Source of the DNA: Parvibaculum sp.
GTDB lineage: Bacteria > Pseudomonadota > Alphaproteobacteria > Parvibaculales > Parvibaculaceae
DNA: 64,000 bases
Reading direction: 5' to 3'
NCBI GenBank assembly: GCA_019635965.1
Contig: JAHBYK010000001.1
Span: forward strand, 62,001-126,000
Part shown: positions 37,443 to 46,439 of the stretch, in pieces
How the letters are laid out: each line of letters starts with the position of its first letter
Position numbering within the stretch: the stretch's first letter is position 1
Program-made: the position numbers and the translations under genes
The notes under the pieces: model-generated
What the model was told of the DNA's origin: nothing
Database searches by the model: none
Seen by the model: only the letters and a program-made list of their open reading frames with translations

Positions 37443-38998
37443 CAGGAAGCGGCCTCCGGCTCCACATAACGCGGGAACACGCCCTGAGGCGCGGGCAGCG
37501 GCGTGCCGGGCTTCAAGGCGCCTTGCGGGCCGAGCGCGGCAAAGCTCCGCTCGCCCGGACCAAGCGCCAGCTGGTCCAGCATCTTCGCCGCCGAGTCCGG
37601 CACCACGGGCTGCACGAGAATGGCGATATGGCGGATCGTCTCCGCAAGCACATAGAGCACCGTCGCCATGCGCTCGGGATCGGTCTTTTTGAGCGCCCAG
37701 GGAGCCTGCTCGTCGATATAGCGGTTGGCATCGCCACAGACTGACCAGATTGCCTCGAGCCCCTTGTGAAAGAGCTGCGCATCGAACTCGGCGCGCACCC
37801 GCTCGAGCAAGCCATGCGCCTTGCCGAGCAGCGCATTGTCCGCCTCGGTGAAAGCGCCGGGCTGCGGCACGGCCCCGCCGCAATTCTTGGCGATCATGGA
37901 CAGCGAACGCTGCGCCAGATTGCCCAGGTCGTTGGCCAGGTCGCCATTCGTCCGGTGGACGATCGCCTTGTGCGAAAAATCGCCATCGCCGCCGAAGGGC
38001 ACTTCGCGGAGCAGGAAATAGCGCGAGGCATCGAGGCCATAGGCCGAAACGAGATGATCCGGCGCGATGACATTGCCGAGCGACTTCGACATCTTCTGGC
38101 CTTCGACCGTCCACCAGCCATGCGCGAAGACGCGCTTCGGCGGTTCGAGGCCCGCGGCAAGCAGGAAGGCCGGCCAGTAAACGGCGTGAAAGCGCAGGAT
38201 GTCCTTGCCGATCATGTGCAGATCGGCCGGCCAGTACCGCTTGTAGGCCTCATTGCCCGTGTCGGGATAGCCGACCGCGGTGATGTAGTTCGTCAGCGCA
38301 TCGAGCCAGACATACATCACATGCTTTTCATCGCCCGGTACGGGCACACCCCAGTCGAAGGTGGTGCGGCTGATTGAAAGATCGTGGAGGCCGCCCTTCA
38401 CGAAGCTCACGACTTCATTGCGGCGCGAAGCCGGCGCGATGAAATCGGGATTTGCCTCATAGAATTTCAGCAGCGGTTCTGCCCAGGCCGACAGCTTGAA
38501 GAAATAGGAAGGCTCCTCGACCCATTCGACCTCGGCGCCTGTCGGCGCGATCTTCTTGCCATTCGGGCCGGTGGTCAGCTCGTCCTCGCCATAAAAAGCC
38601 TCGTCGCGCACGGCATACCAACCCGAATAGGAACCGAGATAGATGTTGCCGCTCTCTTCGAGCTTCTTCCAGATATGCTGGCACGCGGCTGCGTGGCGTG
38701 GCTCCGTCGTGCGGATGAACTGGTCGTTCGTGTAGTTCATCGTCTGGCAGAGATCGCGGAAATTCTGCGACACGCGGTCCGTGAAAGCCTGCGGCGTGAC
38801 ACCGGCAAGAGCCGCCGCCTTTTCCACTTTCTGCCCGTGCTCGTCGGTCCCCGTCAGGAACATCACGTCAAAGCCATCGAGCCGCTTGAAACGCGCCAGC
38901 ACATCGCAGGCAAGCGTCGTGTAGGCGTGGCCGATATGCGGGACGTCGTTCACATAGTAGATCGGTGTCGTGACGTAAAAGGCTTTGGGGGCCGTCAT
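37442..38998 (-). CDS. metG: Methionyl-tRNA synthetase
   Basis: MetG charges initiator and elongator tRNA-Met. The 518-residue protein has the class I HIGH motif as PHIGHAYTTLACDVLAR (about residue 21) and the KMSKS loop as GQKMSKSLGN (about 307). It lacks the C-terminal dimerisation domain of the long E. coli form, as usual in alphaproteobacteria. It sits between holB (34 bases upstream) and tatD (one-base overlap). Confidence 0.97.
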   Translation of the reverse strand: MTAPKAFYVTTPIYYVNDVPHIGHAYTTLACDVLARFKRLDGFDVMFLTGTDEHGQKVEKAAALAGVTPQAFTDRVSQNFRDLCQTMNYTNDQFIRTTEPRHAAACQHIWKKLEESGNIYLGSYSGWYAVRDEAFYGEDELTTGPNGKKIAPTGAEVEWVEEPSYFFKLSAWAEPLLKFYEANPDFIAPASRRNEVVSFVKGGLHDLSISRTTFDWGVPVPGDEKHVMYVWLDALTNYITAVGYPDTGNEAYKRYWPADLHMIGKDILRFHAVYWPAFLLAAGLEPPKRVFAHGWWTVEGQKMSKSLGNVIAPDHLVSAYGLDASRYFLLREVPFGGDGDFSHKAIVHRTNGDLANDLGNLAQRSLSMIAKNCGGAVPQPGAFTEADNALLGKAHGLLERVRAEFDAQLFHKGLEAIWSVCGDANRYIDEQAPWALKKTDPERMATVLYVLAETIRHIAILVQPVVPDSAAKMLDQLALGPGERSFAALGPQGALKPGTPLPAPQGVFPRYVEPEAAS

Positions 38999-39032
38999 TT
39001 ATTCATCCGCTCAGAAATAAAGAACGCCGGGC

Positions 39033-40184
39033 TCACGCTCCGGCGCGTTCGCTCGCGGCTGCTTCTAGCGTCGCAAAGGCATTCAGGATCACGAGCTTGC
39101 GATCCGTGTTCAAGGCTTCGCCGCGGGCCGTGGATTGGACGATCTTTTCCCATACCTCGACCCAGCGATCAAGGCTGCCAGGACCGGCAAGACGGGCCAT
39201 CGCCGCCCCCTCGCCCGGCACGATATCCTGCCCCGCATCGAGCCCGGCGCCGGCCCGGATCAGCCGCTGAAGCCAGAACGTGATGAGCTCGATCATGACT
39301 TCATAATCGCTGTCTGCGCCCTTGCGGCCCGCCTTGTCGGCCAGTGCATGAACGGCGGCCACATCGAGCCGGGGCAAGGCGGCCAGAAGCGCCGCCACAT
39401 CCTTGTAGAGATCGAGCCCGCCGCTTTCGGCAAGCGAGAGCGCCCTGCCCGCGCTGCCCTCGGCAAGTTGCGCAATCTGCCGCCGCTCTTCCCCGGCTGG
39501 TCCTGCCGCCTTGCGCTTCCTGTCCGCTTGGGGCAGTCCCGCAGCCGCCATCAGATCTTCGATCTCCTGTTCCTCCAGCGGCTTCATGCGCAGCGTCCGG
39601 CAGCGTGAACGTATCGTCGGCAACAAACGTCCCGGCTGGTGGGAAAGCACCAGAAACAGCCCGTTCGCGGGCGGTTCTTCAAGTGCTTTCAGAAGTGCAT
39701 TGGCGGCGCTTACATTCATCTCATCGGCGCTGTCGATGATGACAACACGCCATGCGCCGCGCTCCGTCGCCGTCAGGCCGAAGAAATGACCGATGCGGCG
39801 AACTTCATCGACGGTGATGACGGTCTTGAGTTTCTTCGCCTTGTCATCCCAGGGACGCCGCACCGTCAGCAGGTTCGGGTGACTGCCTGCGGCGACCTGA
39901 TGGAATACGGGTGATCCTTCCGGCACTGAGAGATCGTGAGCGCCCGCCGCCCGCGCTGCATCGGCCGTGCCGTAATGGAGGGCGAAGCGCGCCATGCGAT
40001 AGGCAAGCGTGGCCTTGCCGATGCCCTTGGGACCGGTGAGCAGCCAGGCATGTTGCATCCGGCCGCTCATGAAGGCATCGAACAGCGCCCTCTCGGCCTC
40101 GCCCTGCCCTGAAAGGCGGGCGACCTGCCGCGGATGCGGGAAATGCCCCAGCCGGTCGCTTTCGAGAATCTCTGACTCGCTCAT
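39033..40184 (-). CDS. holB: DNA polymerase III delta' subunit
   Basis: Delta' is a clamp-loader subunit. The 383-residue protein has a Walker A loop (LTGPKGIGKATLAYRMARF), the family segment VVIIDSADEMNVSAANALLKALEEPP, and the SRC-like arginine motif in TIRSRCRTLRMKPL. The start is ATG 40184 or GTG 40199; AAGGGG is close to the first. I prefer 40184 (MSESEILESD). The tmk-holB-metG-tatD order is conserved in the lineage, here with an M23-type gene inserted between tmk and holB. Confidence 0.94.
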   Translation of the reverse strand: MSESEILESDRLGHFPHPRQVARLSGQGEAERALFDAFMSGRMQHAWLLTGPKGIGKATLAYRMARFALHYGTADAARAAGAHDLSVPEGSPVFHQVAAGSHPNLLTVRRPWDDKAKKLKTVITVDEVRRIGHFFGLTATERGAWRVVIIDSADEMNVSAANALLKALEEPPANGLFLVLSHQPGRLLPTIRSRCRTLRMKPLEEQEIEDLMAAAGLPQADRKRKAAGPAGEERRQIAQLAEGSAGRALSLAESGGLDLYKDVAALLAALPRLDVAAVHALADKAGRKGADSDYEVMIELITFWLQRLIRAGAGLDAGQDIVPGEGAAMARLAGPGSLDRWVEVWEKIVQSTARGEALNTDRKLVILNAFATLEAAASERAGA

Positions 40185-40224
40185 GCCCCTTGGTAGCACG
40201 CCGGCGCCACCGACCGCGAGGCGC

Positions 40225-40899
40225 TTAGCGTGCCGCGGTGTTGTTCCGCCGCTCGGCGACCCGCCCGCTTGGGCGTTCGACCGAGGCGCTCAGCACATTG
40301 ACCTGTTCATTGAGGTCCGCGGCAAGCGGGTCGATATGCTCGTTGTTCACGACAACCTCGTAATAGAGGTGGTTGCCGGTCGCGAGGCCCGTCATGCCGA
40401 CATAGCCGATGACATCGCCTTTCTTGACGCCGGCTCCGGGACGGATGCCGGGCGCGAAACCCGAGAGATGCGCATAGAAGGTTTCGACATGATCGGAATG
40501 CTTGATCGTGACGAGCTTGCCGTAATTGCCGCGCCAGCCGGCCATGCCGACAATGCCGTCTTCGGTTGCATAGACAGGCGTGCCCTTCGGAGCGGCGAAA
40601 TCGACGCCGCGATGAAACCGCTTGTCCTTCAGAACCGGATGGACCCGCCAGCCGAAGCCGGAGGTCATGCGCGCTTTAGAAAGGTCGATGGGATCGCCGA
40701 AATGGAGTCCGCGGTCCGGATATTCGGCAACCTCGGGCTCAGGCTTGGTGAGCGGAACGATGTAGGTGACGGCGGCAAGATTGCGCGTCGCATCGCTGGC
40801 TTCGGCAGGAATTGAGGGGAGGATGAGCAAGGCGGCCAGAAGGAGGGCGGCCACCGGAATTCGGGCAGGGCCAAAAAGGTTCCGGTGTCGTCGTTTCAT
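40225..40899 (-). CDS. M23-type peptidase-fold protein, probably inactive
   Basis: The 224-residue exported protein has a signal peptide (about 1-34, ending IPAEASDA) and a LytM/M23 domain (about 75-195). The first metal motif HxxxD is intact (HRGVDFAAPKG). The second, normally HxH before YEV, reads GNHLYYEV (codons at 40363-40371), so the second His, a zinc ligand, is Tyr. Such degenerate M23 proteins (EnvC and NlpD types) usually activate amidases rather than cut peptidoglycan themselves. It lies among envelope genes (dacC, rlpA), between tmk and holB. Confidence 0.88.
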   Translation of the reverse strand: MKRRHRNLFGPARIPVAALLLAALLILPSIPAEASDATRNLAAVTYIVPLTKPEPEVAEYPDRGLHFGDPIDLSKARMTSGFGWRVHPVLKDKRFHRGVDFAAPKGTPVYATEDGIVGMAGWRGNYGKLVTIKHSDHVETFYAHLSGFAPGIRPGAGVKKGDVIGYVGMTGLATGNHLYYEVVVNNEHIDPLAADLNEQVNVLSASVERPSGRVAERRNNTAAR

Positions 40900-41047
40900 C
40901 GGCGATCCATTTTCTTCGGGCCCGGCGTCGGTGCGGGGCTATGTTCACGGGAGCAAAAATGACCGGGACTCTATAGTCGAGTAACGGCCCCAGGGCAAAT
41001 GGGATTAACCGTAATTTGCGAGGAAATTCCGTGAAACTTCGATGACA

Positions 41048-41680
41048 TCACGGGAGAAGCCGGGCCTTCACAATTTCCCAGATGTCTGCCGCTACAGCCT
41101 CTTCGCTCCGGGCCGCATCGACCACGAAGCATCGCATCGGCTCATTTTTGGCAATGTCGAGAAAGGCTTGACGCAGAGTCTGGTGAAATTCCAGGTCCAT
41201 GCGCTCATAGCGGTCCTCACCGGCGGTTGCCCGGCCGGCGGCACGGGCAAGCCCTGTTTCAGGCGGGAGGTCCAGGATGAGGGTAAGTGCAGGCATGTCG
41301 CTGCCCACAACGATCTCCCTCAGATTGTCGATAAATGCGGCGCCGAGACCCTGCCCGACACCCTGATAGGCCATGGTCGAATCGACGAAGCGGTCGGAGA
41401 TCACCCAATCGCCGCGCGCGATTGCGGGCCGGATCGTTCTGGCGAGATGTTCTTCGCGGGCCGCAAAATGAAGCAGCGCCTCGGTGCGCGGCGCCCATCT
41501 GCCCGTCTCGCCCTTTACGAGCAACTCGCGGATTACTTCGGCGCCGGGCGCACCGCCCGGTTCCCGCGTCACAACCGTTTTGATCCCTTGCGTCTCGAGA
41601 CGTGCCGCGAGGCGCCTTGCCTGTGTGGACTTGCCTGCCCCCTCGCCGCCTTCAAGCGTGATGAACTTCCCCCGCGCCAC
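41048..41680 (-). CDS. tmk: Thymidylate kinase
   Basis: Tmk phosphorylates dTMP to dTDP for DNA synthesis. The 210-residue protein has the P-loop LEGGEGAGKSTQ, the dTMP-binding TREPGGAPGAEVIR, SDRFVDSTMAYQG and a lid segment RAAGRATAGEDRYE. It is 4 bases from dacC, suggesting co-transcription dacC-tmk. Confidence 0.97.
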   Translation of the reverse strand: MARGKFITLEGGEGAGKSTQARRLAARLETQGIKTVVTREPGGAPGAEVIRELLVKGETGRWAPRTEALLHFAAREEHLARTIRPAIARGDWVISDRFVDSTMAYQGVGQGLGAAFIDNLREIVVGSDMPALTLILDLPPETGLARAAGRATAGEDRYERMDLEFHQTLRQAFLDIAKNEPMRCFVVDAARSEEAVAADIWEIVKARLLP

Positions 41681-41684
41681 GCCG

Positions 41685-42842
41685 TCAGCTGCCGAGGATC
41701 ATGTGCTTCAGCGCACCGATGGCACGGCCGAAAATGCCCTGCCGCTCCACCGCACCGCCCGCGACGAGCGGATATTCCTGCGCCGGGGCGCCCGGTACTT
41801 CGACCCGCAATTTGCCGATCTCCTGACCGAGAGCAACCGGCGCTGCGACGGGTGCCTGATAGACGACGGACACTTTCATGTCCTTGCGCTGCTGCGGAGA
41901 GATGATGACCTGGATGTCCGACGTGCTGACCAGCGGAACTTCGTCATAGGTGCCCTGCCAGACGGGCGCCGTATCGACAACGGCCCCGGCGTCGAAAAGC
42001 TTGTACTTCTTGAAGGAACGGAAGCCCCAGTCAATGAGCTTCACCGTTTCATCGGCGCGCGCCTTTTCGCTCGGAAGCCCGTTTATAACGAGAATGAGGC
42101 GCTGGTCGCCGCGCTTCGCCGAGGCGACAAGCCCATAACCCGCCGCTTGCGTATGCCCCGTCTTCAGGCCGTCGATCGTCGGATCGAGATAGAGTCCGGG
42201 ATTGCGGTTTGCCTGACGGATGCCGTTCCAGGTGAACTCCGTCTGCCGGAATATCGGGTAGTATTCCGGGAAGTCCTTGATGAGATGGCGCGCGAGAAGA
42301 CCGAGATCGTAAGGCGTCGTCACATGCTCGGGATGCGGCCACCCGGTTGAATTGACGAAATGCGAATTGTTCATGCCAAGCTCCTTGGCACGTTCGTTCA
42401 TCGCTTCGGCAAAGGCGCTTTCGGAACCTGACAGGGCTTCGGCGGTGGCGATACACGCATCGTTGCCCGACTGGATGATGATGCTGTGGAGGATCGCGTC
42501 CACGGGCACATTGGAGTTCAGGTCGGCGAACATGGTGGACGAGCCCGACGCCGCGCCGCCCACACGCCATGCATATTCGCTGATACGGAACTCGTCATCG
42601 AGCGAGACGGTACCTTCACGGATCGCATTGAACAGCATCTCGAGCGTCATGAGTTTGCTCATGCTCGAGGGATACATCTGTTCGTCGACGTTCTTGCCCC
42701 AGAGAACAGCGCCCGTATCGTAGTCCATCAGCATGGCGAACTCGGCCGATGTTTCCAGTGCCGCCGCTGGCCGCGGAAGGACCGCCATGCCCGCCAGCAG
42801 GAAAAACAAGACCGCAGATACGAATTTCACGCGGATCGTCAT
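41685..42842 (-). CDS. Serine-type D-Ala-D-Ala carboxypeptidase (PBP5/6 family)
   Basis: This is a low-molecular-mass penicillin-binding protein that trims pentapeptide stems. The 385-residue precursor has a signal peptide (1-28, ending RPAAALE), the SxxK motif as S60-M-S-K63, SGN in IIIQSGNDAC, KTG in GLKTGHTQAAGYG, and the C-terminal beta domain ending in an amphipathic helix (AIGALKHMILGS) that anchors to the membrane. The start at ATG 42842 is preferred; ATG 42854, with AAGGA almost touching it, is the alternative. It is dacC- or dacA-like in gene order. Confidence 0.94.
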   Translation of the reverse strand: MTIRVKFVSAVLFFLLAGMAVLPRPAAALETSAEFAMLMDYDTGAVLWGKNVDEQMYPSSMSKLMTLEMLFNAIREGTVSLDDEFRISEYAWRVGGAASGSSTMFADLNSNVPVDAILHSIIIQSGNDACIATAEALSGSESAFAEAMNERAKELGMNNSHFVNSTGWPHPEHVTTPYDLGLLARHLIKDFPEYYPIFRQTEFTWNGIRQANRNPGLYLDPTIDGLKTGHTQAAGYGLVASAKRGDQRLILVINGLPSEKARADETVKLIDWGFRSFKKYKLFDAGAVVDTAPVWQGTYDEVPLVSTSDIQVIISPQQRKDMKVSVVYQAPVAAPVALGQEIGKLRVEVPGAPAQEYPLVAGGAVERQGIFGRAIGALKHMILGS

Positions 42843-42878
42843 GATCTCTGGCATTTCCTTTTTTGAATTTTCCGGCCG

Positions 42879-43874
42879 TCAGTCGACGACGATGCGGGCG
42901 CTCCGATGCCCTTGTGCAATCACGGTCTGCAGAGAGCTGTCTGCAGCCGGTGCGTCGTTCAGAGGGCCGACACGTACCCGATAGAAGGGTGTGCCGTCCA
43001 CCATTGTCGTCTGAATCTCTACCCGGCCGACGCCGCTCAACTGCTGGCGAACCGATTCAGCATTCTGCAAGCTCTGGAAGGAACCGGCCTGTACATAAAT
43101 GTTGCCCGTTCCTGCATGTGCAACAAGCTCTGTGCGAGGCGCAGGGGCATCGGCGACAGGCTGCATGGCGGCGACGGGCTGAATCGTCGCGGCGGGCTGA
43201 GCGGCGGGCGGCGGCGCGAGTTCCGCCGTCGCAACGGTCGAAACGGCGGTAACAGGAGCTGTGCCTGCGACCCGGCGTTCTTCGGCTGGCGTTTCAACTT
43301 TCGGCGCGACGAAAGTCTCGGCAACTGCAGTTGCGTTGCCAATGCCGCCTTCGAGGGGCGCACGCCCGACATACTGGACCCGGACCCTGGCCGTGCCCTT
43401 TTCCTTGAAGCCCAGCACTTCGGCGGCCTTCTTGGAAAGGTCGATCTCGCGGCCGGCCGCGAAGGGGCCGCGATCATTGATCCTGAGAATGACGGACTTG
43501 CCGTTTTCAAGATTGGTTACGCGCGCGATGACCGGCATCGGCAATGTCGGATGCGCGGCGCTGATCTGGTTCTCGTCGAAAATCTCGCCGTTTGCCGTCT
43601 CCTTGCCGTGAAAGCCAGGGCCGTACCAGGACGCGATGCCGACGGAGTCGTAGTTTTCGTTTTCGGCCGGGTAATACCAAATGCCGTTGATCTGATAGGG
43701 ATTGCCGATCTTGTAATGACCGCCGCCCTGCCTGAACTGCCCTGTCGTCGAAGATGATTTGTCGGGCGCCGTGCTGCAGGCGGCAAGCGCCATCACCACA
43801 GGAAGCAAAACCGCAACGGCGAGGCCTCGTGACAGGCCGCGACGGCGATCAGAAGTTCTGAATCGATTGTGCAT
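42879..43874 (-). CDS. rlpA: RlpA-type septal lipoprotein with SPOR domain
   Basis: RlpA proteins are rare lipoproteins that cut or bind denuded glycan strands at the septum. The 331-residue precursor has a lipobox (LAAC, acylated C33), a double-psi beta-barrel (about 75-175: GIASWYGPGFHGKETANGE, RVTNLENGKSVILRINDRGPF, IDLSKKAAEVLGF), an Ala/Pro-rich linker (about 185-250) and a C-terminal SPOR domain (about 255-331, NIYVQAGSFQSLQNAESV...VRVGPL). The ATG at 43874 has GGGGA upstream; ATGs at 43907 and 43922 are less likely. Confidence 0.93.
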   Translation of the reverse strand: MHNRFRTSDRRRGLSRGLAVAVLLPVVMALAACSTAPDKSSSTTGQFRQGGGHYKIGNPYQINGIWYYPAENENYDSVGIASWYGPGFHGKETANGEIFDENQISAAHPTLPMPVIARVTNLENGKSVILRINDRGPFAAGREIDLSKKAAEVLGFKEKGTARVRVQYVGRAPLEGGIGNATAVAETFVAPKVETPAEERRVAGTAPVTAVSTVATAELAPPPAAQPAATIQPVAAMQPVADAPAPRTELVAHAGTGNIYVQAGSFQSLQNAESVRQQLSGVGRVEIQTTMVDGTPFYRVRVGPLNDAPAADSSLQTVIAQGHRSARIVVD

Positions 43875-44087
43875 CGGAAATCCCCGGTCCGTGGCCACTT
43901 CGCCCATTCCCGCGCGAATCACCCCGCGAACACCACTAAATCCTTATAATCAGCGGCGCTTTTCCGGGCAAGGCGTGGCGGCGGGCGCTATAGTCGGCGC
44001 CGCGGCAGGGCCATGTCCGGGGCGTCGCCGCTCCGGCCAGTCCAGCATGAAGCCGTGAAGATTCCCTATTCATCGAAGGCACTCGAC

Positions 44088-45431
44088 GTGAACGACCTTT
44101 CCTCCCCCAGCCTGACCGGCCTCTCACTGACCCAGCGGCTGGTCCGTATCATCCGGGAAAAACCCACGACATCCGCCGATTTCGAGGCTGCCGCCCTATT
44201 CACGCTCGACGCATTGGCGAATTGCGTGGCGGGCCGCAACGCCGCGCCGGGGCACATTTTGTCGCAGTGGTTCGGCGCCAATACCGGATCGAACGCGCTG
44301 CCTGACGCCGGGCGCGTCGCCTTCCTGCTCGGGGGGCTCTGCCACATTCTGGAAACTGACGACCTGCACCGGGAGTCCGTCGTGCATCCCGGCTGTGTCG
44401 TTGTGCCCGCGGCCTATGCGCTGGCGGAGAAACATGGTCGTGACGGGCGCGAATTGCTGACCGCGGTCCTGCATGGCTTTGAAGCGGCGACGCGTGTCGG
44501 CATGGCGGTGGGGCCGGCGCATTACCGGATCTGGCACAACACGGCGACCTGCGGCCCCTTCGGATCGGCGATGGCTGGGGCATCGCTCCTCGGTCTCGAT
44601 GACGAGGCGGCCACGAATGCGCTTGGCAACGCCGGCAGCCAATCCTCAGGGCTCTGGCAGTTCCTCGAAACAGGAGCCATGACAAAGCATCTTCACGCCG
44701 GCCATGCAGCGGAGGCAGGTGTGCGAGCGGCCGAACTTGCGGCGCTCGGCTTCACGGGCCCTGCGCGTATTCTCGAGGGCGAAAAGGGCTTCTTCCGGGC
44801 TACCTGCCCCGATGCCGATCCCGGCGCCGTGTTGCTGACACCGGATGCGCCCTGGCAGCTCGTGCGCACATCGATCAAGCCCTGGCCGTCCTGCCGTCAC
44901 ACCCATCCGACGATCGATGCAGGAGAGGAGCTTCGCGCGCGGCTTCTTGCCGAGGCTATTCCTCTCGATGCGATCGCCGCGATAGAGGTCGATACCTATC
45001 AGGCCGCACTCGATGTGTGCGACCGCCCCGTTGCCACCAGTGACTATGAAGCGAAATTCTCGCTCCAGCACTCGATTGCCGCCGCCCTCTCCTGTCCGCA
45101 GGTCGATTTCAGCGCCTTTGGCGATGCGGCGCGGCAAGCCTGCGCGCCGCTGGCGGAACGTGTGAAGGTCCGGCTGGCCGACCCGTGGGCGTCTGCCTAT
45201 CCGGCGTCATGGGGCGGGCGCGTGACCGTGCGTCTTGAATCGGGGGCGATCTACTCGGCCGAACGAAGCCATGCCAAGGGCGACCCGGAAGCTCCCCTCA
45301 GCCGGGATGAGATGATCGCCAAGGCAAAGATGCTGCTCGCGCATGGCGATGCGAAGGAGCCCGACCGCATTGTGGACGGGATCCTCGGCATGGCGGCGGG
45401 AGGCAAGCCCCCACAACTCGGCCTCTATTGA
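44088..45431 (+). CDS. MmgE/PrpD family protein
   Basis: The protein has about 447 residues and belongs to the MmgE/PrpD family, which includes 2-methylcitrate dehydratase, cis-aconitate decarboxylase and other lyases. Characteristic stretches are FTLDALANCVAGR, GGLCHILETDDLHRESVVHPGCVVVPAA, HNTATCGPFGSAMAGASLLGL and the conserved SIKPWPSCRHTHPTIDA. The true substrate is not predictable, since no prpB/prpC genes are nearby. The start is uncertain: GTG 44088 has GAAGG at 8 bases, while ATG 44013 and GTG 44055 are in frame upstream. Confidence 0.85.
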   Translation: MNDLSSPSLTGLSLTQRLVRIIREKPTTSADFEAAALFTLDALANCVAGRNAAPGHILSQWFGANTGSNALPDAGRVAFLLGGLCHILETDDLHRESVVHPGCVVVPAAYALAEKHGRDGRELLTAVLHGFEAATRVGMAVGPAHYRIWHNTATCGPFGSAMAGASLLGLDDEAATNALGNAGSQSSGLWQFLETGAMTKHLHAGHAAEAGVRAAELAALGFTGPARILEGEKGFFRATCPDADPGAVLLTPDAPWQLVRTSIKPWPSCRHTHPTIDAGEELRARLLAEAIPLDAIAAIEVDTYQAALDVCDRPVATSDYEAKFSLQHSIAAALSCPQVDFSAFGDAARQACAPLAERVKVRLADPWASAYPASWGGRVTVRLESGAIYSAERSHAKGDPEAPLSRDEMIAKAKMLLAHGDAKEPDRIVDGILGMAAGGKPPQLGLY

Positions 45432-45441
45432 GGGCAAGCGC

Positions 45442-45783
45442 CTACTGGCCGCCTGCCTCGATCATTGGCTTGAGATAGGTGAGGTAGGCCTGCCCGAAGA
45501 AACCGATCAGGAACGGCAGCCAGATCCAGGCGGTCCGCCAGCGCAGCTTGGCCTTCTTCTTCGGTTCCGGCGCGGGCGCAGCGGCTGCCGGTGCGGCGGC
45601 AGGAGCAGGCGCCGGATTTTCGGCGGGAGGTGGCGAGGCCGCAGCGGTTGCCGCGGCAGCGGCTTCAGCGAGGATCAGTTCTCGAGACTCCCGCCGCTCC
45701 TGAATGAATTGCGCGATCATGTAAAGACCGAGCAATCCAATGATGCCCACTGGAATCCAGATCGACGTCAAATCGAATGGCAC
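45442..45783 (-). CDS. Two-helix membrane protein with Ala/Pro linker, unknown function
   Basis: The 113-residue protein has one hydrophobic segment near each end (about 8-28, IWIPVGIIGLLGLYMIAQF, and about 88-108, TAWIWLPFLIGFFGQAYLTY). They are joined by an Ala/Pro/Glu-rich linker (about 40-80) ending in a KKKAK cluster. I do not recognise it. GTG at 45783 is chosen because GGGGGGAG lies 7 bases upstream; an ATG at 45846 has no clear ribosome site. It converges on the MmgE/PrpD gene 10 bases away. Confidence 0.65.
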   Translation of the reverse strand: MPFDLTSIWIPVGIIGLLGLYMIAQFIQERRESRELILAEAAAAATAAASPPPAENPAPAPAAAPAAAAPAPEPKKKAKLRWRTAWIWLPFLIGFFGQAYLTYLKPMIEAGGQ

Positions 45784-45974
45784 AACAGCACTCCCCCCAA
45801 ACAAATCCCCGCGGCCTTTTTGCCGTCGTTTGTCCCATTTTGGCAAGCCCTGCCCGACCTTGCAAAAGGGTTTTCGCGTTAACCATAAACGGAGGCCCGG
45901 GCAAATGACCTAAGCTGCGTCTTGTGGCAGACGCGCACCACTCCGCAGCCGCTCCGGCTCGCTGTGTGGCGGTT

Positions 45975-46409
45975 TCAGCCGTTCTTGCGAGGCCTGACCG
46001 ACAGCCACAGGAAAGCGGCAATCAGTGGCAGGGCGATGACACTTGCGTAGTGCTCGGGCGGATGATGGCCGGAAACGGCGCCCTTGAGGAACCAGCCATC
46101 CACTGCAATGAGCGTACGTTCGATGAAAAGCAGCACGAGGAAAAGCGGAACGAGCGGCCGGTAGCGTAACCCGACCAGAACCATCGCAATGCCATGAACA
46201 AGCTGCATGGCGCCCATCCAGGCAAAGACGGCGATGATCGTATCGCCGCGCTGCGAGAGATCCATGCCCGCGATCACGCCTGCGCCGCCATCCGGCAGGA
46301 AATAATGGATGGCACCCGGCACGATTGTCAGGAAACCGGCAAGGACGAGAAACCACGCCGCTGCCGGAGCGCCGCGATAAAGATCATTGGTGCTGGCGGG
46401 AATGAGCAT
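45975..46409 (-). CDS. Four-helix integral membrane protein, unknown function
   Basis: The 144-residue protein has four hydrophobic segments (about 17-37, 57-80, 84-103 and 122-140) and little else; a polar loop carries GHHPPEHY. I do not recognise the family; it loosely resembles small DoxX- or DUF4345-like membrane proteins. It begins 30 bases after the haloalkane dehalogenase stop on the same strand, so it is probably the third gene of that operon. Confidence 0.7.
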   Translation of the reverse strand: MLIPASTNDLYRGAPAAAWFLVLAGFLTIVPGAIHYFLPDGGAGVIAGMDLSQRGDTIIAVFAWMGAMQLVHGIAMVLVGLRYRPLVPLFLVLLFIERTLIAVDGWFLKGAVSGHHPPEHYASVIALPLIAAFLWLSVRPRKNG

Positions 46410-46439
46410 GTTGTGTCGCTTCCTTCCTTGTTGCCGCGC

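Noticed and set aside
36636-38114. 492-residue version of TatD
   Set aside because: The first 224 residues are metG read out of frame and Arg/Ala-rich. The TatD motif begins right after ATG 37442.
45879-45886. TTAACCAT, a CtrA half-site
   Set aside because: The second half (TTAA after 7 bases) is absent, and single half-sites are common by chance.
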